NCBI GenBank assembly: GCA_963717125.1
Contig: CAVQVG010000019.1
Coordinates: 310,001-374,000, forward strand
DNA: 64,000 bases
Origin: RYN-230 sp963717125
Lineage (GTDB): Bacteria; Actinomycetota; Actinomycetes; Streptosporangiales; Streptosporangiaceae
Direction of reading: 5' to 3'
Shown: piece by piece, positions 1-7,984 of the stretch
Layout: the number at the start of each line of letters is the position of its first letter
How positions within the stretch are numbered: the stretch's first letter is position 1
The notes under the pieces: model-generated
Told to the model about the DNA's origin: nothing
Databases searched by the model: none
Seen by the model: only the letters and a program-made list of their open reading frames with translations
Made by a program: the position numbers and the translations under genes

Positions 1-1518
1 CCCGGCGACCGGGTGGCGCTGTGCTCCCCGAACACGCATCACTGGGTACTCGCCGCGCTCGGCGCGCTCAGTGCCGGCGCCACGCTGGTCCCGGTCAGCA
101 CCCGGTTCACCGGCCATGAGGCGCTCGACGTGATCAGCCGCAGCGGGTCCCGGGTGCTGTTCGTGGCCGGCTGCTTCCTCGGCACCGACCGGCTAGCCGA
201 GCTGCGCGCCGCGGCCCGGGAGACCCCCATCATGCCGAACGCCCTCCAGTTGCCCTCGCTGGACCGGCTGGAACTCGCCGTGCGGGTGCCGGTGGAAACA
301 GTGTTGCCCCGGGGGGACGACCCCCCGGAACCCCCCGATCGCCGCTACGCGCCGAGGCCGGCACAGCCGGCCGTGCGGGCTGAGGTGATCGACTGGGCCG
401 GGTTCTTGCAGCGGGCTGGCGACGTTCCGGTGGCGGACGCGGAAGCACGGGCCGCGGCCGTGAGCCCGGACGACATCAGCGACATCCTGTTCACGTCCGG
501 CACCACCGGGCAGAGCAAAGGCGCGATGAGCAGTCACCAGCAGGCCCTGGGCGTGGCCGCGGCCTGGGCCGACTGCGGCGGGCTGAGCAGCGCGGACCGC
601 TACCTGGTGATCAACCCGTTCTTCCACAGTTTCGGCTACAAGGCGGGCATCCTGGCCTGCCTGCTCACCGGGGCGGTCATCGTGCCGCAGCCGGTGTTCG
701 ACGCGGGGGAAGCGATGCGGCTGATCGAGGCGGAGCGGATCACCGTGCTGCCCGGCGCGCCCACGCTGTACCAGACGATCCTGGACCACCCGGACCGGGA
801 CCGCTGCGACCTGTCCAGCTTGCGGCTCGCGGTCACCGGCGCGGCCATCGTGCCGGTGGCGCTGGTCGAGCGGATGCGCCGGGAGCTGAGCTTTCGCACC
901 GTGCTCACCGCGTACGGGCTGACCGAGGCGGTGGTGGCCACGATGTGCCGGCCGGGGGACGACCCGGAGACGGTGGCCCGCACGTCGGGCCGGGCCGCGG
1001 CCGGCTTCGAGGTCCGGGTGGCCGGGCCGGACGGGCGGGCGGCCGGGCCGGGCGAGCCAGGCGAGATCCTGCTCCGGGGGCCGAACCTGATGGTCGGCTA
1101 CCTGGATGACCCGGCTGCGACCCAGGCCGCCATCGACTCCGGCGGCTGGCTGCACACCGGCGACATCGGCCACGTCGACGAGGCCGGCTACCTCACCATC
1201 ACCGACCGGCTCAAGGACATGTACGTGTGCGGCGGGTTCAACGTCTACCCAGCCGAGGTGGAGCAGGCGCTGGCCCGGCTGGACGGGGTAGCCGAGTCGG
1301 CGGTGATCGGGGTGGCCGACCCGCGGCTGGGCGAGGTGGGCAAGGCGTTCGTGGTCACCCGCCCCGGCTATGCGCTGGACGCGGACCAGGTGCTGGCGTT
1401 CTGCGGCCAGCGGCTGGCTAATTACAAGGTGCCCAGGCAGGTGGAGTTCTGCGCGGCGCTGCCGCGCAACGCCGCGGGCAAGACGCTCAAACGGGCGCTC
1501 AGGGAGGCAGCGGGATGA
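1..1518 (+). CDS. fadD3: FadD3-like HIP-CoA synthetase (5' end outside window)
   Basis: Acyl-CoA ligase that activates HIP, the C/D-ring propanoate left after steroid A/B-ring cleavage. The frame is open to base 1, where it reads PGDRVALCSPN, so the GTG at 13 is internal and the true start lies upstream. Counting from that GTG as residue 1, the P-loop LFTSGTTGQSKG lies near residue 159, YGLTEA near 301, DRLKDMYVCGGFNVYP near 398 and PRNAAGKTLK near 483, with the catalytic Lys near 490. Phrases such as NPFFHSFGYKAGILACL match mycobacterial FadD3 specifically. About 30 extra residues between RVPVE and the DW motif coincide with a palindromic repeat at 307-357. It overlaps the next gene by ATGA. 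In mycobacteria the gene belongs to the KstR2 regulon; no KstR2 site is visible here. Confidence 0.9.
   Translation, partial: PGDRVALCSPNTHHWVLAALGALSAGATLVPVSTRFTGHEALDVISRSGSRVLFVAGCFLGTDRLAELRAAARETPIMPNALQLPSLDRLELAVRVPVETVLPRGDDPPEPPDRRYAPRPAQPAVRAEVIDWAGFLQRAGDVPVADAEARAAAVSPDDISDILFTSGTTGQSKGAMSSHQQALGVAAAWADCGGLSSADRYLVINPFFHSFGYKAGILACLLTGAVIVPQPVFDAGEAMRLIEAERITVLPGAPTLYQTILDHPDRDRCDLSSLRLAVTGAAIVPVALVERMRRELSFRTVLTAYGLTEAVVATMCRPGDDPETVARTSGRAAAGFEVRVAGPDGRAAGPGEPGEILLRGPNLMVGYLDDPAATQAAIDSGGWLHTGDIGHVDEAGYLTITDRLKDMYVCGGFNVYPAEVEQALARLDGVAESAVIGVADPRLGEVGKAFVVTRPGYALDADQVLAFCGQRLANYKVPRQVEFCAALPRNAAGKTLKRALREAAG
307..357 (+). repeat. Palindromic GC element inside fadD3
   Basis: A C4-G6-ACGA-C6 palindrome is followed by GGAA, C6 and a GATCGCCGCT-type tail. 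A related copy in opposite orientation lies at 2899-2982 in the fadE31-like gene. Both are in frame and fall in loops where homologues have only a few residues. This copy encodes the RGDDPPEPPD stretch. A REP- or MITE-like element is inferred. Confidence 0.6.
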
Positions 1519-2390
1519 CCGGACCTGACGAGACTGGGCCTGATCAAACGGGGCTTGATCAGCCAGTACGTTACGAGCGGCGCGGGCCGGTCGCCGTGGT
1601 CACCATGAACCGGCCGCGCTACCGGAACGCGCAGAACTCCGCGATGACCTACGCGCTGGACGCGGCCTTCACCCGGGCGGTGAACGACGACGAGGTCACG
1701 GTGATCGTGCTGGCCGGCGCCGGTGATCACTTCAGCGCCGGGCACGACATCGGCACCCCGGGCCGGGACGTGGACCAGTCGTTCGACCGGCGCGCGGTGC
1801 TCTGGTGGGATCACGTGGGCAAGGCCGGCGCGGACGCCAGGTACGCCCGGGAGATGGAGGTCTACCTGGGCATGTGCCGCCGCTGGCGGGAGCTGCCCAA
1901 ACCGACTATCGCGATGGTGCAGGGCGCGTGCATCGCCGGCGGGCTGATGCTGGCCTGGTGCTGTGACCTGATCATCGCGGCCGACGACAGTTTCTTCGCC
2001 GACCCGGTGGTGCGGATGGGCATCCCCGGCGTGGAGTACTTCGCGCACCCGTGGCTGCTCGGCCCCCGCTTCGCCAAGGAGGTGCTGTTCACCGGAGACC
2101 GGTTCGGCGCGGACCGCGCTTACCAGGTCGGCATGGTGAACCGGGTGGTGCCGCGCCGCGACCTGGCCACGGTCACGTTCGCGCTGGCCGAGCAGATTGC
2201 CACCATGCCGGCGTTCGGCCTGATGCTGGCCAAGCGGGCGGTGAATCAGTGCGAAGACCAGATGGGCATGCGGGCGGGCATGGACGGCGTGTTCGGCCTG
2301 CACCACCTGGCGCACGCGCACAACGCCGAGACGGCCGGTGACTCGCTGGCCGGCCAGGACGCCCGGAGCATGAAGCAGGCCGACCGGTGA
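1515..2390 (+). CDS. Enoyl-CoA hydratase/isomerase (crotonase family)
   Basis: A 291-residue crotonase-fold protein that probably hydrates or isomerises an enoyl-CoA in the same steroid operon. Family hallmarks are the first oxyanion-hole segment FSAGHDIG near residue 75, the second oxyanion-hole segment ACIAGGLMLAWCCDL near 137, and DPVVRMGIPGVEYFAHPW after it. The start ATG overlaps the fadD3 stop as ATGA and is preceded by GGGAGG. The N-terminus carries a short GPDETGPDQTGLDQ repeat not typical of the family. It sits between fadD3 and fadE31, a position not occupied by a hydratase in M. tuberculosis. It does not resemble EchA19; the exact substrate is unknown. GTGA overlap with the next gene implies translational coupling. 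Confidence 0.85.
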   Translation: MTGPDETGPDQTGLDQPVRYERRGPVAVVTMNRPRYRNAQNSAMTYALDAAFTRAVNDDEVTVIVLAGAGDHFSAGHDIGTPGRDVDQSFDRRAVLWWDHVGKAGADARYAREMEVYLGMCRRWRELPKPTIAMVQGACIAGGLMLAWCCDLIIAADDSFFADPVVRMGIPGVEYFAHPWLLGPRFAKEVLFTGDRFGADRAYQVGMVNRVVPRRDLATVTFALAEQIATMPAFGLMLAKRAVNQCEDQMGMRAGMDGVFGLHHLAHAHNAETAGDSLAGQDARSMKQADR

Positions 2391-3604
2391 CTAGCGGCTT
2401 CCGGGCCGAGGTGCGGGACTGGCTGGCGGCGCACGTGCCGGCCGCGCCGCTGCCGTCGGTGGACACCGCCGCGGGATTCGCCCGGCACCGGGACTGGGAG
2501 CGGGAGCTGTTCGCGGCGCGGCTCGCGGTGGTGTCCTGGCCGGCCGAGTACGGCGGCCGGGATCTCCCGCTGCTGGACTGGCTGGCGTTCGAGGAGGAAT
2601 ACCACGCGGCCGGCGCGCCCGTCCGGGTCGGCCAGAACGGCCTGTTCCTGCTCGCGCCGACGCTGTTCACGCACGGCACGCCGGAGCAGCGGGACCGGCT
2701 GCTGCCCCGGATGGCGCGGGCCGACGACGTATGGGCCCAGGCCTGGTCCGAGCCGGAGGCAGGCAGTGACCTGGCCGCGATCCAGGCCCGGGCCGAGCGG
2801 GACGCCGGGGGCTGGCGGCTGACCGGCAGCAAGACGTGGAGCAGCCGGGCGGCGTTCGCTGACCGCGCCTTCGGTCTGTTTCGCAGTGAGCCTGGCGACC
2901 TCGCCGCGGAGCGGCGACCGGGGGCCGGGGGTTCCGGGGGTAGTCCCCCGGGGAAGCAGAGCGGGGGGTCGTCCCCCCGGGCTAGCACGGAACGGCATCG
3001 CGGGCTGACCTACCTGATGTTCGACCTGCGCGCGGACGGGGTGACCGTGCGGCCGATCCGGCAGCTCGGCGGCGGCACCGGGTTCGCCGAGATCTTCCTG
3101 GACGGCGTGTTCGTGCCGGACACCGACGTGATCGGCACGCCGGGTGACGGCTGGCGGATCGCGATGAGCACGGCCAGCCACGAGCGCGGCCTGTCGCTGC
3201 GCAGCCCAGGGCGGTTCTGCGCCGCGGCCGACCGGCTGGCCGGGCTGTGGCGGCGGACCGCTGACCCGGCCGACACCGGGCTGCGCGACCGGGTGGCGGA
3301 CGCCTGGATCGGCGCCCGGGCCTACCAGCTGCACACGCTCGGCGTGGCTCAGCGGCTGGCCGCGGGCGGCCGGCTGGGCGCGGAATCCAGCCTGGGCAAG
3401 GTGTTCTGGTCCGAGCTCGACGTGGCGCTGCACGAGACCGCGCTGGACCTGCTCGGCCCGCGTGCGGAACTGCGCGACCGGCCCGGCCAGGATGGCCGGT
3501 GGCTGGACGGCTACCTGTTCGCCCTGGCCGGGACGATCTACGCGGGAACCAACGAGATCCAGCGCACGGTGATCGCCGAGCGGCTGCTCGGCCTGCCCCG
3601 ATGA
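2387..3604 (+). CDS. fadE31: Acyl-CoA dehydrogenase, FadE31-like
   Basis: FAD-dependent acyl-CoA dehydrogenase of 405 residues. It begins at GTG overlapping the previous stop and contains WSEPEAGSDLAA, GWRLTGSKTWSS and a C-terminal GTIYAGTNEIQRTVIAERLL. Lying directly before two shorter dehydrogenase-like subunits, it corresponds to FadE31, which forms heteromeric complexes with FadE32 or FadE33 and acts on C/D-ring CoA thioesters. Between FGLFRSEP and HRGLTYL there is a Gly/Ser/Pro-rich insertion of about 28 residues caused by the repeat element at 2899-2982. The usual family joins these motifs directly. The frame is preserved, so function may be retained. The FadE31 assignment rests mainly on gene order. 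Confidence 0.82.
   Translation: MTSGFRAEVRDWLAAHVPAAPLPSVDTAAGFARHRDWERELFAARLAVVSWPAEYGGRDLPLLDWLAFEEEYHAAGAPVRVGQNGLFLLAPTLFTHGTPEQRDRLLPRMARADDVWAQAWSEPEAGSDLAAIQARAERDAGGWRLTGSKTWSSRAAFADRAFGLFRSEPGDLAAERRPGAGGSGGSPPGKQSGGSSPRASTERHRGLTYLMFDLRADGVTVRPIRQLGGGTGFAEIFLDGVFVPDTDVIGTPGDGWRIAMSTASHERGLSLRSPGRFCAAADRLAGLWRRTADPADTGLRDRVADAWIGARAYQLHTLGVAQRLAAGGRLGAESSLGKVFWSELDVALHETALDLLGPRAELRDRPGQDGRWLDGYLFALAGTIYAGTNEIQRTVIAERLLGLPR
2899..2982 (-). repeat. Palindromic GC element inside fadE31
   Basis: An 84-base (28-codon) in-frame insertion. On the minus strand it reads G6-ACGA-C6, then a second C/G palindrome, then GGAACCCCC and a CGGTCGCCGCTCC tail. This is the same order as the element in fadD3 (307-357), which lacks the middle part. 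Confidence 0.6.
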
Positions 3605-3614
3605 GGTGGGCCCG

Positions 3615-4673
3615 GTGAGCGAGCCGGTGGGGGTACGCGAGGACCTCCTGCTGGGCCGGTCGGCCGAGCAGGAGCAGTTCGGCACGGCCGTGCACGAGCT
3701 GCTCTCCGGGGCGGACGTGCCGGGCGCGGCCCGGGCCTGGGCGGCCGGGGACCGGACGGCCGGGCGTGCGGTGTGGCGGCAGCTGGCCGGGCTCGGCGGC
3801 ACCGGGCTGGCCGTGCCGGAACGCTACGGCGGTCTCGGGGCCAGCCCGCTCGACCTGGTCGTGGCCTGCGAGGAGCTGGGGCATCACGCCCTGCCGGGGC
3901 CGGTGGCCGAGTCGCTGGCGGCGGTTCCGCAGCTGCTGGCCGGGCTGGCCACGGCCGCCCCGGAGCTGGCCGGCCGGTGTGCGGACTGGCTGTCCGGGCT
4001 GGCCGCGGGCGAGCTGCTGGGCACCCTGGCCGCGCCACCCGGGCTGCCGTACGCGGTGGACGCGGACGAAGCCGGCCTGGTGCTGCTGGTCTCGGCTGGC
4101 TCGGCGTGGCTGGCCGGCCCGGCCGCCCGGCACCGGTCGGTGGACGGCACCCGCTGGCTGGCCGAGCTGGACGCCACGGAGTTGCTGGCGGACCGGGCGG
4201 TGGCGGCCGAGGCGGTGGACCGGGCGGTGCGGCTCGGCACGCTGGCCAGCGCGGCCCAGCTGCGCGGCGCCGGCCGGGCGCTGCTGGAGGCCAGCGTGCG
4301 GCACGCCGCGCAGCGGGCCCAGTTCGGCCGGCCGATCGGCGCGTTCCAGGCGATCAAGCATCAGCTGGCCGACGTCGCGATCGGGCTGGAGTTCGCCCGG
4401 CCGCTGCTGGACGCGGCCGCGGTCGCGGCCGGCCACGGCTGGGCCACCGCCCGCCGGGACGTGTCCGCGGCCAAGGTCGCCTGCGCCGATGCCGCGTACC
4501 GCGCGGCCCGGACCGCCCTGCAGGTGCACGGGGCGATCGGCTACACCGAGGAACTCGACCTCAGCCTGTGGCTGGCCAAGGTGCGCGCCCTGGTGCCCGC
4601 CTGGGGCAGCCAGGGCGAGCACCGGGCCGTGGTGCTGGCCGCCGTGACCGGGGCGGACGGCGGGGGCGCGTGA
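3615..4673 (+). CDS. fadE32: Acyl-CoA dehydrogenase subunit, FadE32-like
   Basis: A 352-residue acyl-CoA dehydrogenase-fold protein with LAVPERYGGLGASPLDLV near the N-terminus, HAAQRAQFGRPIGAFQAIKH in the helical domain and LQVHGAIGYTEELDLSLW near the end. It lacks the full middle beta-domain signature of its neighbour, as expected for the partner subunit of a FadE31/FadE32 heteromer in steroid degradation. GTG at 3615 is chosen because GAGGTGGG lies just upstream at 3603-3610; GTG at 3606 is also in frame but has no ribosome binding site. It lies 10 bases after fadE31 and overlaps the next gene as GTGA. Confidence 0.78.
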   Translation: MSEPVGVREDLLLGRSAEQEQFGTAVHELLSGADVPGAARAWAAGDRTAGRAVWRQLAGLGGTGLAVPERYGGLGASPLDLVVACEELGHHALPGPVAESLAAVPQLLAGLATAAPELAGRCADWLSGLAAGELLGTLAAPPGLPYAVDADEAGLVLLVSAGSAWLAGPAARHRSVDGTRWLAELDATELLADRAVAAEAVDRAVRLGTLASAAQLRGAGRALLEASVRHAAQRAQFGRPIGAFQAIKHQLADVAIGLEFARPLLDAAAVAAGHGWATARRDVSAAKVACADAAYRAARTALQVHGAIGYTEELDLSLWLAKVRALVPAWGSQGEHRAVVLAAVTGADGGGA

Positions 4674-5773
4674 CGGCGCCGGGCGCGGGCATCGACACCA
4701 CCGCCGAGCGGCGGGCGCTCCGCGACGCGGTGCGCGGCCTGCTGGCCCGGCACCGGGAACGCGCCAGCGACCACGGACCGGGGTACGACCCGGTGCTGTG
4801 GCAGCGGTTGTGCCGGGAGATCGGCGTGGCCGGGCTGGCCGTGCCCGAGCGCTACGGCGGCGCGGGCGCCGGGCCGGTAGAGACGCACATCGTGGCCGAG
4901 GAACTCGGCCGCGAGCTGACCGCCACGCCGCTGCTCGGCTCGGCCGTGCTGGCCGGGCAGCTCCTGCTGGCCACCGGGGACGACGCCGCCTGCCAGCGGC
5001 TGCTGCCCGGGATCGCCGACGGCTCGGTGCTGGCCGCGGTCGCCTGGGCCGGCCCGGCCGGGCACTGGGATCCAGCCGATGCCGCCTGCACCGCGACCGC
5101 GACGGCCGGCGGGTGGCGGCTGCACGGCGAGGCGCACTACGTGCTGCACGGCGACTGCGCCAGCCTGCTGCTGGTCGCCGCCCGGACCCCGGGCGGCATC
5201 GGCGTCTTCGAGGTGGACCCGCACCAGGACGGGGTGGTCCGGACGGCCGGGGTCGGCATGGATACGAGCCTGCGGGTGGCCGGCGTTCGGCTAACTGGGG
5301 CTGGCGGGCAGCGGATCGTGGTCGGTGCTGGCCGGCCTGCCCTCGCCTGCGCGCGCGATCTGGCCTGCATCGCGCTGAGCGCGGAGCAGGTGGGCGCGGC
5401 GCAGGAGGCGCTGCGGCGGACCGTCGAGTACACGCTGACCCGGGTGCAGTTCGGCCGGGCCATCGGGAGCTTCCAGGCGCTGCAGCACCGGCTGGCCGAC
5501 CTGCACGTGCTGGTCGAGTCGGCCCGGTCGCTGTCCTACGCGGCCGCCGCGGCGGACACCGCCGACCGCGGCCTGCGGGCCGCCGCGGCGCACGCCTACT
5601 GCGCGGAGGCGCTGGCCGCCGCGGCGGGCGAGATGATCCAGCTGCACGGCGCGATCGGGATCACCTGGGAACACGACGCGCACCGCTACCTCAAGCGGGC
5701 GCACGCGGCGGCCCAGCTGTTCGGGCCGCCCACCGAGCACGTGGCCCGCATCGCGGCCGCGCTGCTCGATTGA
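4670..5773 (+). CDS. fadE33: Acyl-CoA dehydrogenase subunit, FadE33-like
   Basis: A 367-residue acyl-CoA dehydrogenase-fold protein. The GTG at 4670 overlaps the upstream TGA; a much longer open frame extends upstream but is only an out-of-frame shadow of fadE32. Recognisable stretches are LAVPERYGGAGAGPVETHIV, TRVQFGRAIGSFQALQHRLA and LHGAIGITWEHDAHRYLKRA. Position as the last gene of the fadD3-ech-fadE-fadE-fadE series matches mycobacterial FadE33. Presumed to pair with the FadE31-like subunit on HIP-derived CoA esters. The operon ends here, 16 bases before the convergent MpaB-like gene. Confidence 0.78.
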   Translation: MTAPGAGIDTTAERRALRDAVRGLLARHRERASDHGPGYDPVLWQRLCREIGVAGLAVPERYGGAGAGPVETHIVAEELGRELTATPLLGSAVLAGQLLLATGDDAACQRLLPGIADGSVLAAVAWAGPAGHWDPADAACTATATAGGWRLHGEAHYVLHGDCASLLLVAARTPGGIGVFEVDPHQDGVVRTAGVGMDTSLRVAGVRLTGAGGQRIVVGAGRPALACARDLACIALSAEQVGAAQEALRRTVEYTLTRVQFGRAIGSFQALQHRLADLHVLVESARSLSYAAAAADTADRGLRAAAAHAYCAEALAAAAGEMIQLHGAIGITWEHDAHRYLKRAHAAAQLFGPPTEHVARIAAALLD

Positions 5774-5789
5774 GCTGCTTTCCTGGGGG

Positions 5790-6640
5790 TCAGCCGGTCG
5801 CCCAGCGGATGCCGTGGATGACCGCGTGCCCGGCCGGGCGGACCAGCGCGGCCTCGGTCAGCGGCAGCCGGGGCAGGTACAGCGGGCGCCGGGCCCAGCC
5901 GGGCAGCAGCGAGGTGGCCGCCGCGGCGAGCAGCCCGTACGGCGCCCGGGCGATGACCGGGAGCGGCGGGTTGAGCAGCAGGAACCGGGCGGCGGCGCGG
6001 GACTGCGCGGTGCCGCGCAGCTCCGGGCGGTACTGGCTGATCCGGTCCGCGAGCTCGGCCTCGGTGCGCGGCGGGTCGGGCACGCCCAGCTCGATCGCGA
6101 TCCGGGCCATGTCGGCCACGTACCCGTCCCGGCCGGCCTGGTCGAGCGGCCGCGCGCCGAACCGGCTGTGTGCGCGCAGGAAGCTGTCCGCTTCGGCGAT
6201 GTGCACCCAGGTCAGCAACCGCGGGTCGGACGCCGCGTACGGGCGGCCGTCGGGCGCGATGCCGGTCACCCGGCCGTGGATGGCCTTGACCCGCTTGATG
6301 GTTTCCTGCGCGTCGCCGGCCCGGCCGAACGTGGTCACGGCCAGGAAGTAGCTGGTCCGCTGTAGCCGGCCCCACGGATCACCCTGATAGCCGGAATGCG
6401 CGGCCACCGCGGCCATGGCCAGTGGGTGCAGCGATTGCAGCAACAGCGCGCGGATGCCGCCGATGAACATGGCCGAGTCGCCGTGTACCCGGCGGATCGG
6501 CCGGTCCCCGGTGAACCACCGCTCGCCGCCAGCCTGGTGGATCACGGTCCGCCGGGCCGGCCCTCGGACCCCGCCACCCGCTCGAAGATCGACGCCCCGA
6601 CCCGGCGCCGGAGCCCATCGGCTGCGTCTTGCACTCTCAT
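5790..6640 (-). CDS. MpaB-family (DUF2236) oxygenase, frameshifted
   Basis: DUF2236/MpaB family protein (heme oxygenases of the latex-clearing type). The main body, 5790-6545, contains WFTGDRPIRRVHGDSAMF, LLLQSLHPLAMAAVAAHSGY, DPWGRLQRTS and LLTWVHIAEADSFLRAH, all typical. The expected N-terminus (MRVQDAADGLRRRVGASIF, then ERVAGSEG) is encoded in another frame from the ATG at 6638-6640. The frames would join if one G were restored at about 6561-6563, giving 283 residues. A shortened product from the GTG at 6543-6545 is possible but would miss conserved residues. Convergent to the fadE33 operon; no role in steroid breakdown can be read from sequence. Confidence 0.75.
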
Positions 6641-6842
6641 CAGCCCAGTATCACCGCCGTCCGCGGTGGGTGGCGCGGGGGCCGCCCAGCGAAGATCGTG
6701 TCCTTCTCATTTTGAGAGGTTAAATTTGTGATACGCAGCTCTATCTGGACTGATTTTCCTATATGTTGTCATGACGCGACTGTGCGTGACCAATCGGAGC
6801 CGGGGGCCGGATCATCAGGTGAGCCCGGAGGGGGAATGTCAC

Positions 6843-7121
6843 ATGTCTCGCTTCAGCGCGCGCGAGATCGGCCGTATCGAGACCAGCTACACCGCCGGGC
6901 TGGGGCGGCTGTCCTGGACCTGGGTGGTGCGCGCGGACGGCACGGTTATGTACCGGCTGAGCCAGGTGGACGGCCACCCGGAACGCAACGACTGGCAACT
7001 GGTCTGCCGGTTAACCTCCACCGAACGCCGATCCATCGGCACGGACACCGCCCGGGCCAATGACCTGCTGATCCGGGTCGCCCGCCAGCGCGGCCACTAC
7101 CCCGTCCGGGCCTCCGGCTAG
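6843..7121 (+). CDS. Small hypothetical protein
   Basis: A 92-residue protein not recognised as a known family. ATG at 6843 is supported by GGAGGGGG at 6827-6834, eight bases upstream; the open frame runs further up without a better signal. It contains RLSWTWVVRADGTVMYRLS and is rich in Arg and Thr, with no membrane segment or signal peptide. The 200 bases before it (6641-6842) are noticeably AT-richer than the surroundings, consistent with a promoter, and contain no other gene. It stands alone between the MpaB-like gene and the ABC operon. Confidence 0.6.
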   Translation: MSRFSAREIGRIETSYTAGLGRLSWTWVVRADGTVMYRLSQVDGHPERNDWQLVCRLTSTERRSIGTDTARANDLLIRVARQRGHYPVRASG

Positions 7122-7200
7122 CCGGCCGCCGCGTCCCGGGCCTGGCGCCCCCAGCTGCGCGGACCCACGAATTTAGACCGGGCGCGTCCATTCGCTGGCG

Positions 7201-7242
7201 TGAACATTGCTTCATGAACTAGTGTTCATGAAGCAACGTTCA
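7201..7242. promoter_or_regulatory. 42-bp near-perfect palindrome, probable TetR operator
   Basis: Two 19-base arms, 7201-7219 and 7224-7242, around TAGT, with a single mismatch (A/G at the sixth base). Each arm contains TTCATGAA. The right arm ends one base before the GGGAGGA ribosome binding site of the ABC transporter gene at 7256. The TetR gene closing the operon (8695) is the likely ligand. Confidence 0.75.
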
Positions 7243-7255
7243 CGGGAGGAGTGCG

Positions 7256-7984
7256 ATGACGCCAGTTGAGGTTCGCGGACTGAGCAAGGAGTTCGGCCGG
7301 ACCACCGCGGTGCGGGACATGTCGTTTACCGCCCCGGCTGGGAAGGTCACCGCCTTCCTCGGGCCGAACGGGTCGGGCAAGACCACCACGCTGCGCATGG
7401 TGCTCGGCCTGGTCCGGCCGACCGCCGGGCAGGCGCTGATCGGAGGCGCGCCCTACCGGCGGCTGGCGCACCCGCGGCGGCAGGTGGGTGCGCTGCTGGA
7501 GGCAACCAGCTTCCATCCGGGCCGGCGCGCGCGCGACCATCTGCGGGTGCTGGCCGCGGCCGAGGGCATTCCCGGCCGCCGGGTGGACGAGGTGCTCGGC
7601 CAGGTGGACCTGGCCGAGCAGGCCGGGCGCCGGGTCCGGGAGTTCTCGCTGGGCATGCGGCAGCGGCTGGGCATCGCCGCGGCGCTGCTCGGCGACCCGG
7701 CCGTGCTGCTGCTCGACGAGCCGGCCAACGGCCTCGACCCGGGTGGCCACGCCTGGCTGCGTGGCCTGCTCCGCGACCTGGCCGGCCAGGGCCGCACCGT
7801 GCTCGTGGCCAGCCATCTGCTCGGCGAGGTGGCCCAGACGGCCGATCACGTGGTCATCGTCAGTGCCGGGCAACTGCGTTTCGCCGGGCCGCTCCGCGAG
7901 ATCGGCGACGGCAACCAGGCCTTGGAGTCGGCATTCCTGAACCTGACCGAGGAGGCGAGCTATGCCAGCCACGATGCGCAGTGA
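7256..7984 (+). CDS. ABC-2 type exporter, ATP-binding subunit
   Basis: A 242-residue ATPase of the DrrA/CcmA class that powers export by the membrane subunit encoded next. Walker A GPNGSGKTTT is at residues 36-45, the signature is SLGMRQRLGIAAAL, Walker B is VLLLDEPANGLDPGG and the H-loop is VASHLLGEV. GGGAGGA at 7244-7250 supports the ATG. It overlaps the permease gene by 23 bases. The 42-bp palindrome immediately upstream suggests repression by the TetR protein of the same operon. Substrate unknown; hydrophobic drugs or lipids are usual for the family. Confidence 0.92.
   Translation: MTPVEVRGLSKEFGRTTAVRDMSFTAPAGKVTAFLGPNGSGKTTTLRMVLGLVRPTAGQALIGGAPYRRLAHPRRQVGALLEATSFHPGRRARDHLRVLAAAEGIPGRRVDEVLGQVDLAEQAGRRVREFSLGMRQRLGIAAALLGDPAVLLLDEPANGLDPGGHAWLRGLLRDLAGQGRTVLVASHLLGEVAQTADHVVIVSAGQLRFAGPLREIGDGNQALESAFLNLTEEASYASHDAQ

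Noticed and set aside
193..1173. Long open frame on the minus strand opposite fadD3, and similar long frames opposite many genes (for example 2246-3802, 2982-4622, 46392-48407)
   Set aside because: High GC keeps antisense frames open; translations are Arg/Pro/Gly/His-rich with no family motifs, while the opposite frames carry clear enzymes.
3773..4669. Upstream extension of the fadE33-like frame
   Set aside because: It overlaps fadE32 in another frame and has shadow composition; GTG at 4670 overlapping the fadE32 stop is the sensible start.
1..5773. KstR2 operator (AnCAAGnnCTTGnT) for the fadD3 operon
   Set aside because: No such motif is visible in the coding stretch available; the promoter lies outside the window, so nothing can be said.
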